Assembly: GCA_037126765.1 (NCBI GenBank)
Contig: JBBCBC010000016.1
Location: forward strand, 558,001 to 622,000
Origin: Stenogyne calaminthoides
Lineage: Eukaryota; Streptophyta; Magnoliopsida; Lamiales; Lamiaceae
DNA: 64,000 nt
Reading direction: 5' to 3'
Part shown: one piece after another, positions 1-11,555 of the stretch
How positions within the stretch are numbered: the stretch's first letter is position 1
Layout of the letters: each line of letters opens with the position of its first letter
The notes under the pieces: generated by a model
Database searches by the model: none
What the model was told of the DNA's origin: nothing
Seen by the model: only the letters and a program-made list of their open reading frames with translations
Made by a program: the position numbers and the translations under genes

Positions 1-605
1 ATTTAAAGTATGTGTGAATGTTATAAAATGTGTAATTAATATTTATTATTTTTATTTTATTTATTCAATTTTGTTATGCACTTCATTTATTTTTGTTTAG
101 TTAATTTTTATTTTGAATTAATTTAATATAAGTAAAATATTCAATCTAAATGTATTTTATGTTAATGTAAATTTTATTTAATTATTAATATTTTAATGAT
201 TAATTTTGTTTTAATATTGTTCTTATGTATATCTTAATTTATTTTATGTAATAAAATATTTTGTATTATAATTTATTCATTTTTTTTATTAATGCATATT
301 AATTAATATATTAATATTTTTAAACGTTGTTTCATTTTTTTTATTATTTTTTTTTTTCTTAATCTGTTTATTTTGTTTTACTTTTTAGGTTTCAACTTCA
401 TATTAAAATGAATGATTAATATTTGATATAATAATTTTATTCCAAAATTTAAGCAAAGTTGTTAATATACACTTTAAATAATTATTAATTCAAATTTAAT
501 ATATTTATATATATATTTATATTTTTAATTATTAATTATATTATTTAATAAGAATGTTGTATTTTTTAATTTAAGAACCGCGTAATACGCCTGGCATTAA
601 ACTAG
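1..605 (+). mobile_element. AT-rich segment ending in a possible Helitron 3' terminus
   Basis: Bases 1-560 are extremely AT-rich with no coding signal. At about 575-591 there is a short GC-rich hairpin (GCGT-AAT-ACGC core), followed about 10 bases later by CTAG (602-605) and then T. A GC hairpin shortly before a CTRR end, inserted before T, is the known 3' signature of Helitrons. The 5' TC end would lie outside the window, so the element cannot be confirmed; the match rests on one short motif. Confidence 0.28.
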
Positions 606-1789
606 TATAAATATAACTATCACTTGCCTCGTTGTCCACGTGGCATGCATTGGTCTTGAAATGGCATGATGTTAGTTTTGGTAAATTCCTATTTTCTGAG
701 ATGTTAAACGCCCCCCATTCCAAACTGCTAAACGAGTTAAGACCTTAGCGGTTTTTAAATGGGCAAAAAAAAAACCCTATCAAAAGTACACATTTTTTTT
801 TTTTAAATACAATCCAAATATATTTATATTACAACTATCACAAGTTCACAACTTAAGTACTTAACTTTTTAAGTCCAAAAGGATAAAATCATACAAATTG
901 AAAGTCTAACAAACAAATTAAAATTTCTAAGTTGCACAAGGTATGTGATTTCCACATGTACAAAAAAAAAAAAGACTCATCATTCAACCCTTCCAATTCC
1001 AACTCATTTTTCAAACAATCCTTCCTCAAAATATCATCATCAACTTCCAACTCATCATTTTTCTTCTAAAAAGATAATAGAAAAAAAATAACATTCATTA
1101 AACTGCTATTTAATGGTACCATCAACCCATATCTATACAAAATTACAAATCCATCAAATTCAATGTAGTAAAAATTAAATTAAGCAAGTATTGAATCCTT
1201 CAAACCGAGAGACTTTCAAAACCTTACAATATTCATAATTAAAATCATCAAACCGAAGGTTGTGAAGGGTATATTTCCTCCACTATATGTTGTATATATG
1301 TATTAAAAACACACACAACACATTTGAGATGCCTTAAAAGTTAAAACACGACATAATATCCATAATATCAATTGCATCCCCAAAATAAAATCCCATTATT
1401 AACACCCCAAGCCCCAACAATCCCTAATTTAACATTTAAAAAATAATCCTTAATTTAAAAATTTTGAAAAAAAAATAAAAAAAAAAGTTTAGAACATAAG
1501 TTGAACAAACCCAACATATAATTTGTTTTCTTTTTTCATTCAAAAAGCCTTGTGTATTACATTGTATTTTAGATGAAAAATGTATTTTCTTGTTTTCCCC
1601 AATATTGGAAAAAAATTAATTAATTATTTAGAATGAGAAACTATATTTGATGTTGATGTTAAAAGTGCATCTGAATTCCTTTCGAAAATTAAAATTCCTA
1701 CAACATTAAAGATAACAAAAGGTTCATTCGGACCGGAGATGTAGTTGTACACTTAAAAAAATAAAAACAATTAAAAACATTGTATTTCA
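606..1789. other. Intergenic, no gene seen
   Basis: AT-rich intergenic sequence with A and T homopolymers. No open frame with a recognisable protein, RNA gene or terminal repeats was found. Confidence 0.5.
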
Positions 1790-3910
1790 TTTTAATTTAA
1801 TGAGCTTTTAATTTAAACTTTAATTTAATTTTTTAATTTTAATTTATATAAAAAAATATTATATAAAAATGTGATGGAATAATTTGAATTAATAAATAAG
1901 ATAATTGAAATAAAGATTATCTTTTTTTACTTTGTAAAAAAATGTATTTCGAAAAATTCTTTGAAATTTTTTATCAACATGCTTTAAATATGATTGAATT
2001 TACATATATTTCTTTGTATAACGCTCAATAATTCGTACATGTTACATTGTAGTTAATTTCCGGATACCGGATCACGATCTCGTTAAATTAATAGGTCCCT
2101 TGTTCGGTCCCCATTCACGGAGATGGAAATAACAACCCATCAAAAGGTTGAGGTGTAAAGGCTCGATTTGGTTTGTCTTGACTTATTACACTAGTGCATG
2201 ATGTTTGGTGGGTAGGACCTAAAGAGGATAAATTCTTAAATTTAGACCTCGGTGGTTTTTTTTTCTTAACCTTCGTCCCTTAAATAGGATCACATAGGAT
2301 TGGTAACTATTTTTGACTTATCATGGGTAAATGAGAGATTCAATACTTTTTATCTTGGGCAATATTATTGGTCACATGTGATTGCTAAGATTTTTTAAAT
2401 TTGATTTGCCACCTTGGGAGGTTCATAAGCTTTTCATACCAAATCTTGCAAGTGGAATTAATTTACGGTATGGATAATAATGTTGAACCGTTCTAACCAA
2501 GGACAAAAGATGTTAATTAATGGAAAATTATTTCAAATGGCTTGAATTAATTAATGGGCTAGATAATCTTAAACACGGAAATAATTAATGAGCCATATTA
2601 TGTGATATGGGTTAAGATGGATAAAAATATTAATTTTAAATTAATTAATATTTATGGGCTTTTATATTGTGGCTCAATATTAGATATTCAATTAGAATGT
2701 CCAATCTTAATTCTCCTAAAGGCCCCCGAGTCCCAACATATACATTAACTTTTAAAATAAAATAAATATTGTTGCTTAATTTTTCCTAATTATTTGAAAT
2801 TTATGGATAAAAAGGGAAAAGATTTTTTTTGAATTTTGTTATGGAATGAAGATATGTATTCTTGGAATACAAGATTGTCTCATTAAATTCAAGAAATCTC
2901 CCAATTATTCATTAAGAATTTCAAATTTTTTAAATATATAATCCAAAAGATTTTCTTGAAAAGATATTATGGAAGATATGTATTTCTTGAAATACAAGAA
3001 TATCTCACAAATTCAAAAACTCCAAATTTTTGCTTAAATTTTTCAAAATTATCCATAATTGAGGAGAGGTGGGTTTTTGTGGAATATTTTAATTATGGGA
3101 AAAAAAATATATAGGGATATATTCAAGATTTCTTGGACCAAGAAAAGTCTTTTCCCACATTGATTTTCATCTTTTTTTAACCCACTCCCTCTCCTATAAA
3201 TAGGGATGATTTTTCATTCCTAATTTGAACATGTCGGTTTTTTACCTTTTATTTTTTCCTTTTGTTAAATAGATCCTTCAACAATTTGAGCAAGGGCTAA
3301 GGAATACTTGGGAATCCTTTTGGTTAGTCCGTTAACCGAATTCATAGAGTGTTTTTTAACCCGTAGATTTAAATTATATGCATGATATGTTGTTGCAAAT
3401 TATTTGAATTAATATGAAAATTCATGCTAAATAAAAATTTGTATTTAAATATTCACCCCGACTTAATTATAAAAAAAAAAGAGGAAAAATAGAGAATGGC
3501 GAGTGGTCAGGTGGGAGTAGGGTAGGGGTGAGGATTTTTAATTTGATCTTTTTGTTATTTTTTCAAGAACCCATTTATCTCTCTTACTTTGGGTTTTGGG
3601 CTTTAAAAAATTTAAAAAATTAATAATAATTCAATTTAGTATTCTGAACTAAAAAAAATCATTAAGCAGACCATAGATATCTAAGCCCTAACTAACTTAA
3701 AACATAGAACCTTAATTTAATTCCAAATCTAAAATTTAAGAAAAAAAAAAAATAGAACCTTTTTCCTTTTGATGTATGAAACATTTAAGATTGATTTTCA
3801 TAACTCTCAAATATAAATTGAATAAGCGGTTTTAATAAAAAATATTTAAAAAAAATAGATAATTATTATGCAAAGTTTAAAATTTAAAACTAATCACAAA
3901 AGATTTATTA
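1790..3910. repeat. Duplicated block A (paralogue of 4186-5500)
   Basis: The left edge (about 1834-1916) is essentially identical to about 4231-4313, an 83-base AT-rich stretch. The right edge (about 3637-3905, with the phrase around ATAGAACCTTAATTTAAT and a later TTATGCAAAGTTTAAAA) recurs in the same order at about 5290-5500. Block A therefore looks like one of two tandem copies of a segment that contains an LTR remnant. Their middles differ: block A keeps about 1.5 kb of LTR, while block B has a tandem array instead. Confidence 0.55.
1960..3465 (+). mobile_element. Degenerate LTR, same family as the solo LTR at 23991-25948
   Basis: Several landmarks match the intact LTR at 23991-25948 in order: the phrase at 1983-2060 (ATGCTTTAAATATGATTGAA, ACATGTTACATTGTAGTTAA), the 'lead' at 2410-2470 (CAAATCTTGCAAGTGGAATT), the CTCCTAAAGGCCCC motif near 2715, the promoter-like TATAAATAGGG near 3196-3206, and the GGAATACTTG region near 3300. 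Terminal TG/CA and a target-site duplication are not visible, so this is a truncated, old copy. Orientation follows the TATA motif. Confidence 0.65.
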
Positions 3911-4185
3911 TTTTAATATAATGTTTAAAAAAAATTATTACTTGTTTAGATAAAATTTACTTTGTTTGAAGAAAAGTATTACTTATTTAAATAGAAAAAT
4001 ATTACTTGTTTAGATAGAAAGATATAATTTGTTTAAAGAAAAGTATTACTTATTTAGATGAAAAGGTATTACTTGTTTAAAGAAAAATATCACTTATTTA
4101 GATAGAAAAGTATTACTTGTTTAAAAGGAAAATTATTACAAGCTTAAAAGAAAGGTAGTACTTTAAAAAAAAAAACAAGTAAAAA

Positions 4186-5500
4186 ATATTATTTTAATTT
4201 ATTTTAATTTAATTTAATTTAATTTAATTTTAATTTTAATTTATATAAAAAAATATTATATAAAAATGTGATGGAATAATTTGAATTAATAAATAAGATA
4301 ATTGAAATAAAGAATTTTAAAAAAAAATTGTAAGAAAAAACGATTTTTAGGACATATATAATTAATTTCATTAAATAACGTGTATGTCCAGTGAATTGAT
4401 CCTGTCGCGCCTATGTGTCCGTGTTCGGTCCCCCATGGGAGCGAATAATTGCCTCAATTTATTGGGAGGCTTGGTGACTTATATATGAGATGCTGGGTGG
4501 GTCCGTGGCAAAAAATCTAATTTTAAATTTGAACATCGGTTTTTAACCTCTGTCTTAGTAGACAATTTGGACAACGGTCACTTGAACATTTTTTATAACC
4601 GTTGCTAAGGTGTTTCTAAATTTGAACATCGGTTTTTAACCTCTGTCTAAGTAGACAATTTGAGTAGACAATTGTCTAAGTATATAAGCCACCAGGCTTA
4701 TATATGAGATGCTTGGTGGATCCGTGGCTAAAAATCTAATTTTAAATTTGAACATCGATTTTTAACCTCTGTCTAAGTAGACAATTTGGACAGCGGTCAC
4801 TTGAACATCTTTTATAACCGCTGCTAAGGTGTTTTTAAATTTGAACATCGGTTTTTAACCTTGGTCTAAGTAGACAATTTGAGTAGACAATTGTCTAAGT
4901 ATATAATCCATCAGACTTATATATGAGATGCTTGGTGGGTCCGTGTCTAAAAACTTAATTTTAAATTTGAACATCGGTTTTTAACCTCTGTCTAAGTAGA
5001 CAATTTGGACAGCGGTCACTTGAACATCTTTTATAACCGCTGCTAAGGTGTTTTTAAATTTGAACATCGAGTTTTTAACCTTTGTCTAAATAGACAATTT
5101 GGACAACGGTCACTTGAACATCCTTTATAACCGCTGCTAAGGTGTTTTTTAACAGCTGTGCAAAGCCAAATATGTATTAGTGTGAAAAACTCAATCAAAA
5201 TATAATTAAGACTTAATTATACGAAAAAAACAAAATACGAAGGACGACCTATGTATAAGATGGATCCTCTCACTTTAATATTTAAGTTTCACTTCAATTT
5301 AGTATTCAGTGGGGATGCAGTGCTCATCTCATTAAAACATAGAACCTTAATTTAATATACGAAAATTAGAAGAAAAAAAAACATAGAACCTTTTATGTAT
5401 GAAAGTTAGAATTTTCATCAAATATCGATCGTTTTCACCCCGGTTATTATTATGCAAAGTTTAAAAATTTAAAACTAATCACAAAAGATTCATATTTAAT
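4186..5500. repeat. Duplicated block B (paralogue of 1790-3910)
   Basis: Shares its left flank (4231-4313) and right flank (about 5290-5500) with block A. Between the flanks, instead of a full LTR remnant, it has short LTR-like text (GTGTTCGGTCCCC near 4420, as near 2090) followed by the 219-bp tandem array at 4479-5155. It is best read as the second copy of a tandem duplication whose middle was later lost and locally amplified. Confidence 0.5.
4479..5155 (+). repeat. Tandem array, three ~219-bp units
   Basis: Units begin with TTATATATGAGATGC at about 4479, 4698 and 4917. Each unit contains GTGGGTCCGTG (or a variant), TTTGAACATCGGTTTTTAACC, TCTAAGTAGACAATTTGGACA, a GGTCACTTGAACAT phrase and ATAACCGCTGCTAAGGTG. 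Half-unit duplications occur inside (the AAATTTGAACATCGG phrase twice per unit). The text resembles both the degenerate LTR near 2200-2330 and the subterminal arrays of CACTA elements (ACCGCTGCTAAGG), so the origin is not settled. Confidence 0.8.
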
Positions 5501-6878
5501 GAATGAAAAAATGTACATCAAATTTACTAATCTAAGTACACATGAAGTTTTGAAAACAATGATTATATCAATGTAATATGTATATTGAAAATAATTATTA
5601 GGATATATATACCACCATTCTTTGTAAATTGTGTATATATACATATAGAGAGATAGAGAGAGTTGAATGACTGAAATTGGGACTTGAGGTAAGATTGTGC
5701 ATATATATCTATGTATGTGTATGTGTATATATTGTTGATGTCGGTCAAGTCAGATAAAATTTTATTAGGTCGTCACCAACTCACATCTGAAATGAACAAA
5801 TGAGATAAGATTGAATAAGGATTAAGTTCACTTATAGATTGGGTTTATCGAGTTAAGCTCACTCCACATCTGATCTGAATTTGTTATATCTAAACATTTA
5901 GCAAATTGTGTTTGACTGGACCACTATTAGCTCAGATTTGACATGTCATATGAAAACAAAACATGTTGGGCACGTCTAGTTAGCTTCAGATCTAATCGGA
6001 GACTAATATAACCTTAGATTAGGGTTCTCGTAGAGCACGACGATGTCATATGCTATTCTGAAAATGAGACAGTCTTTGTAAGGGGCTCACTTCCATTAAC
6101 TTCTAAGCTGATGTAAGAACTCACTATGTGGATGTCGTCCCCACTATGGCACATAGATATGATGTTATCGCATGTGTCAAGGTGCAAAGTTGCACTACCA
6201 TAAAAGATAACCAATGTTGCGAGTCGTTTTTTACGGAGAGTATTATGTGGCTAATTTGGGAACGACTCACAAACAAAACATGCACGTGTAAAATAAATTG
6301 TAAATAAGATGAATTTGTTGACCCAGTTCGTCAGGGAATGACTACTCTGGGGGCATACCAAGCCAGAATGTGGTATTGCGAGCTTTACACGTACAATATT
6401 TGATACACCTTATGAAGATGAATCATTCTGAGGATGAAGATAATCTGGAGAGTTAGCATATGAGTGCTAGGGTTTCTTGTATGTGTGGATAATCACTTTC
6501 GGGTTTTTGTTCCTCACCTCTTAGGAAATTTCTTGTGTGGGTGTCTCTTTTTACGGGGAAAATTTACAACCTTTTTTCTTTTTTTTTCTTCCTTTTATAG
6601 CACTCTTTTGGGTTGACAAGCATGAAGACTTGGTCATCTGAAGTACTCTTTTGCCCACGTTTTTGAACGGTCTTAGTTGATCTTGGAACTTACTTGCTTA
6701 AAACACTCTTTTGGTCGTCGTCCAAATTAATCTTTTACTCGGTTGGATGCTTTGTTCGCCCTTTAACCATATGGGTTTTTCTTTGGATCATCGTCCTCCT
6801 CCGAGCACTCTGAGCCCTCGGGATTTGGGTCTTGGGATATCTCAGTGTTGGGCACTCGACCGCCCGATACCGAGGTCT
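5501..6878. other. Intergenic, no gene seen
   Basis: Mixed-composition sequence; 5890-6640 is less AT-rich than its surroundings and may be decayed retroelement DNA. No conserved domain, tRNA or terminal repeat was recognised. Short open frames here have no recognisable protein features. Confidence 0.45.
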
Positions 6879-7060
6879 GCGGACATACTGATCCTCAGGA
6901 TATCTGAGGTCTTCGAACACACTGACCCTCATGATATCTGAGGTGCGAACATACTGACCCTCAGGATATCTGAGGTGCGAACATACTGACCCTCAGGATA
7001 TCTGAGGTCTTTGAACATACTGACCCTCAGGATATCTGAGGTCCTTCAGGATTTCTGAGT
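6879..7060. repeat. Minisatellite of 32-34-bp units with a palindromic core
   Basis: Five units at 6879-6910, 6911-6944, 6945-6976, 6977-7008 and 7009-7042, plus a partial unit to 7060. The consensus is a GAACATACTGACC lead followed by CTCAGGATATCTGAGGT. The CCTCAGGATATCTGAGG core is a near-perfect palindrome around GATATC. Units alternate between two leads (GC and CTT/CTTC). Units 3 and 4 are identical, indicating recent slippage or unequal exchange. Confidence 0.92.
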
Positions 7061-7504
7061 ATTTTGGCCGCCTGAGTCCTCAGATTTGCTCATGGCCTTC
7101 TTGACTTAGCTCATCTGATTCCTTTTTTCCTGAGTGGCGAATACTTGTCCATTGGGCATGTAATATTTAAATAATACACGTGTCGCTCTTACATGTTCGA
7201 TTAAGCCTGAGTTACTATATCGAACACAACAACCAACTTTGTCAAATATGTACAATTTTGAATCAATGACATGACTAGAATTTATTGAAAGCTCGAAATT
7301 AAATATACTATTATACCCTTGAGGTAAAAAGGTAAAAATAGTACTTCTCTCAATTTTTAAAGGTAACACTCTCATATTTCATCACTATTTCATTATAATT
7401 TCCTCTAAAACTCTATGTTTGGCTTGAGCGTCGGAGGCTCTTCGCCGAAGGGAACCTCACTCTTTTTTGCATGATGTCAGTTTACTCTCAATGAAAAAAT
7501 TCTA
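7061..7504. other. Intergenic, no gene seen
   Basis: No recognisable gene. An open frame on the minus strand at about 7106-7375 has no family resemblance and sits in ordinary AT-rich sequence, so it is not annotated as a gene. Confidence 0.45.
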
Positions 7505-7740
7505 CTCCCTCCGTCTCATTTCAATCTTCACACCTACTTTATTATCGATTTTTTGTGAGCGAGTTGTTTATTAGTATTTTAAATGATAAAGTGATTTTTA
7601 AAGAGGGATATTATAGATCTATTTCTCATCTATTACATGCATCTTTAAAAATTACTTTATCATTTCAAATACTAATAAAAAACTCGCTCACTAAAACACG
7701 AAAAAACAGTAAACATGAAGATTGAAATGGGACGGAGGGA
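7505..7740. mobile_element. Stowaway-type MITE
   Basis: Terminal inverted repeats begin CTCCCTCCGTCTCATTTCAA on the left and end TTGAAATGGGACGGAGGG on the right. TA precedes the left end, as expected for Tc1/mariner-type TA target sites; the right TA is mutated. The interior is a long imperfect hairpin: AGTATTTTAAATGATAAAGT near 7574 pairs with its complement near 7650. Non-autonomous; no coding capacity. Confidence 0.85.
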
Positions 7741-8333
7741 TTTTTAATAATTTATTCATTTTCTTGTAAATATTTAAATAAGAACTGGTTCTAACTCAAA
7801 CCAATTGAGTATATAGAGTCCGTGGATGAACATAAAATTATGTATTCATTTTTTATGTGTCAAAACATTAAAAGTAGAATATTTTAAGAAAGTGATATAA
7901 TTCAACCTTTTATGTTTGGACTCAACCAATGAACTCTATATCATTCTAGTCCATTTGATGTTTGTGGACTTGATAGGATGATAGAGTAAAGACAGTTCTG
8001 GGACTTTTATTGCAGCATATTAGTTAGTCTCTTAAGAAAATTATGATTAAAACAAGGTTGGTTTATTTTGAGACTAAGAAAAATATAACAATAATTTCGG
8101 ATGCCAATTTTGGATGAGGCAGTGGTTAACCACTTGCCCTTAAACTCAATTTGCTCGCCTATAAGCTTCAGGCTTTTAAAGAGCAATGAACTCAGGGATG
8201 GACGCATGAATGTAGTCCAGCTAGGGCAAAGAAAGCAGGTAAAAAAATTAATTAATTAATACTTTGAATTACAATTGACCGTGATGGTTTGGTGAATTAT
8301 CATTCATCCATCCGTCACCGTATCTAATTTTTA
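7741..8333. other. Intergenic, no gene seen
   Basis: AT-rich spacer between two transposons with no recognisable coding or RNA feature. Confidence 0.45.
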
Positions 8334-8807
8334 CATTACAAGAAATTATATAAAATTGACGAAGGAATTTTTTAACATGGTTACAAATCTTCCAACAAAA
8401 TAATTTTGACCTTAAATAATGAGCATTGCCTACGACTTTTTAACATTCTAGTAGGCAAAAGTATTGTCTACGAATTTTCTACTGATTCTTAAAGCAAACA
8501 AATTACTTACGAACAATTTGCCTACAAATTTGTAATTTTTGTAGGCAAATAAATTACCTACACAAATAATTTCATAAGCAATTAACATTTCTGTAGGCAA
8601 TTACATTTGTAATTTGAAGTAATTTGGAATTACCTATAAATAAATTTGCATATGAATTACATTTTTGTGGACAAATTATTTGTAGGTAGCTATATGATTA
8701 GGAAAATTTGTAGGCAATCCTCACTATTTAAGGACGAAACTATTTCCATTGAAATTTTGTAAGCATGTTGAAAAATTATGTAGGCAATTCTCTATTTTGT
8801 TGAGGTG
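8334..8807. mobile_element. Small CACTA-like non-autonomous transposon
   Basis: The left end reads CATTACAAGAAATTATA and the right end, on the opposite strand, CACCTCAACAAAATAGA; both are degenerate forms of the CACTACAAGAAA type of CACTA terminus. TTA flanks it on both sides (8331-8333 and 8808-8810), matching the 3-bp duplication CACTA elements make. The interior carries many GTAGGCAA/TTGCCTAC motifs in both orientations, like CACTA subterminal repeats. At 474 bp it has no transposase and must have moved in trans. Confidence 0.7.
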
Positions 8808-8810
8808 TTA

Positions 8811-9849
8811 AAATTATTTATGAAAAATTTAAAAATTTTAAGGAGTATATATGGTATTTAGCAATGAAAATCGAGGTGGGGCAATTGCCCCACCTTGCCT
8901 GAGTGTGCATCCGCCCATGAATGAACTCCCAAGGTACAATAATCAATCACACTGTTTTTGAATGCAATGAGAAGCAGTTCTTTCGAACTTTTCGTAGCTA
9001 GACCCCCTTGCAAGACTCAATAAAAATGCACGAGAAATCTGAGAAGTGAGATAATGATTTTCATGTACATAGTTTTGCAATTGGAGAGATGAACCTTATA
9101 TAGGGGTGGGCCGGTGGGGAAACAAACAAGATGTCTCCATATAATTACATGAAGTTTGGAAAGACTCTCTTAATTTAGTCATCTTAAAGACTAATAAATT
9201 GGAAAATAAGTTGGAGGAATAATTTAGAATACGATTATTTAATTTTCCAACCTCAACATTTTGGGTCAATTTATCATTTCACACCACTTACGTGTTATAA
9301 ATCATCACGAAGCTTGCACAAAAGATTGCACGACGAATTCAAAAACATAAAAAATCGAGCGGTGGAACACACAAAATATAATTTGAAAATGCTCACTTAA
9401 TCCTTTAATTTAGTTAAACTCTTCAAAACAATATCTAAAATGAACCAAGCCAATTTCCATTTGGGTCAAACCCAATTCTCCAGCAGTAGCAAGACGTTAA
9501 AGTGCTCTTTGATTCCTTGAGATATATTATCATGAAAATCCAAGTTCAAAGGTCAATGGCAGAGACGTATTTTCTTTCCATTTCCAAGTAAAGATTATTA
9601 TCTTGACAAATGACAAGTATTGTTTGGCAAATGTCACCTTCATACTAACTTCAGACACTCTTTTTTAAATAATTAAAAAAAATACATCAAATTAGTAATA
9701 TCACTTAATAAAAAAATTAGTTGAAAAAAATATAACCTTTTCTTTTCTTTTTTTCGATTATACATATATATATATATATATATATTGAAGGTCTAAATTT
9801 ATAACCGAATACCTTTAGATAAAAGCAGATATAGGCGCGGTTAAATACG
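8811..9849. other. Intergenic with unassigned repeat text
   Basis: 8870-8925 carries the phrase GGGGCAATTGCCCCACC followed by a GCATCCGCCC tail, a style of repeat remnant that also appears loosely near 18838, 32720 and 44735. 8940-9130 is less AT-rich but shows no open frame or known family. (AT)n occurs at about 9763-9785. No gene was recognised. Confidence 0.4.
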
Positions 9850-10030
9850 CATGAACTCATTATTTAAGTTTCAATTATTACATCTAAAAACTCTCATTGT
9901 TATGTATAAAAACTATCATTATTATGAGCAAAAACAATCACCGTTTAGAAAATATTTTATATTTTTATACAATGAAAGTTTTTGTGCATAACAGTGATAG
10001 TTTTTATACATAACAGTAATAAAGTTCATG
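9850..10030. mobile_element. Palindromic MITE, same family as 48301-48465
   Basis: Ends CATGAACTCATTATT (left) and, on the opposite strand, CACATGAACTTTATT (right). The interior folds on itself: AAAAACTATCATTATTATG pairs with the CATAACAGTGATAGTTTTT phrase. The same layout, with the shared phrase AAAATATTTTATATTTT, occurs at 48301-48465. No target-site duplication could be fixed and no coding capacity is present. Confidence 0.6.
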
Positions 10031-11309
10031 TGTGAACTTGGTTCACATAAGTGTTACTCCCTTTATGTCCTCTTCAACACACAATTGAAAGGAAACGAGG
10101 AACTCCGTCAATTTTGCCAAACATACTTTAATTTGATTACAGTACAAAATCATTTAGTACCACTGTTTTTATGAAAATGAAATTGTCCGGCCCATTAACT
10201 AAGACTTTTTAAAAGGCATAATAAATATCATGATTGAATTTATTAGCGTTTTTTTTTCTCAATTCTTTTTCTCTTTTTATTTTTTCAAGGACTTTTACTA
10301 GCATTATATTCATCAACAATTTTTACACACGGGAAATCTTACATATGCTTCTAAAGCGAGCATATATTAATCGAATTTAGGGTATGTTTTAAATAAAATG
10401 GATTCCAAATTATCCACAAATCTTAATCATTTGTAATTAGACCCAACTAGCACAAGTGGGGAATAAAACTTTTAGTGAGTGATTGAAACAGTTTTGATTC
10501 GATTTAATTTTTGATGATGATTGATGAAATGCATAGTCGATTTTGATGACTTTGAACTATTGTGAAAAGCTAAATTATGCTCTTATTTCCCACTAGAATT
10601 TATTGATGGTGGGAAAGTCTGGGTAGATCACTAGCTATAAAAAGACAGTGTAATTTATCTGAAATTCATATGCATCTAATATAGCAAGAGGATTGTACGT
10701 AACTAAATAAATTTATATATGGCAAAATATTCATATGGGCTCGAACTTAGGAAGTTAAATATCATTTTTTTAACAATATATTCATTTTTTATTATCAAAA
10801 TACTATATCGAGGTTGTACTATATAAATATATAAGGTTATATATATAGGCAATTAGATTACTTAAATAAATTATTTTGTCAAAATTTTGTACGCATTAGG
10901 ACTGTGCAACTTCAATGGTAAGAACAATTGCAATTTAAATGTATTATTTAAAAGTACAATTCTTTTTATAAAAAAAATCATAAAAATAATTACACATTTT
11001 TTAGATATACATTTGATTTGCACGATTTATCTAGTGAATCAAGTACCAACCCAAAGCAAAACAAGTTCATAACTTCATATACAATTTAATCTTTATATTT
11101 ATGTACTTGACTATTAAAATAATTATTTATTCTCTAAACTCAATAACATCAACTCAATGTTAAGAAAAAAATGTCCCAAATTGGTTGATGAATGCCAAAC
11201 CGCCAATCCAAAGCTTCAACCTAATTGGAATTGTCTGATTTCTTGATTAGATTGGCTAGTTGCAAGTCCTGTCAACTTTTATGTTAGGACGAGCTACAGT
11301 TCAATCATA
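10031..11309. other. Intergenic, no gene seen
   Basis: AT-rich spacer. Short open frames such as about 10887-11072 have no codon pattern or resemblance to a known family. Confidence 0.45.
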
Positions 11310-11555
11310 CACTCTTCGTATATATTTATTTTTTTTCTCCCTTAATAATTTGAACATTAAAATTGACACACATATTAAGAAAAAATATTTTTTTTGTATT
11401 TTGTTGACTTTTCAAAGGGAAGGAGGGTGTAGATTGTGAGATGAAGATATTGAGGGTGTAGATTGTGATATTCTTTGCCATTTTAAAGTGTGCAAATTGA
11501 TAAAAAACAGACCAAAAAAAAAGTGTGCAAGTTGGTAAGGGATTCATGGAGTATA
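11310..11555. mobile_element. Degenerate Stowaway-type MITE, relative of 47442-47652
   Basis: Shares ordered phrases with the intact element at 47442-47652: CATATTAAGAAAAA, GTTTTGTTGACTTTT, GTAGATTGTGA (twice), GATATTCTTTGCCATTTTAA and GTGTGCAAATTGATAA. The terminal CCTCCGTC-type repeats are largely eroded here, and an internal stretch around AGATTGTGA is duplicated. Confidence 0.65.

Noticed and set aside
4479..5155. CRISPR-like array
   Set aside because: Units are 219 bp, contiguous and without unique spacers; eukaryotic tandem repeats.
5563..5748. Tyr/Ile-rich minus-strand frames near 5450-5750
   Set aside because: Translation of ATATAC repeats.
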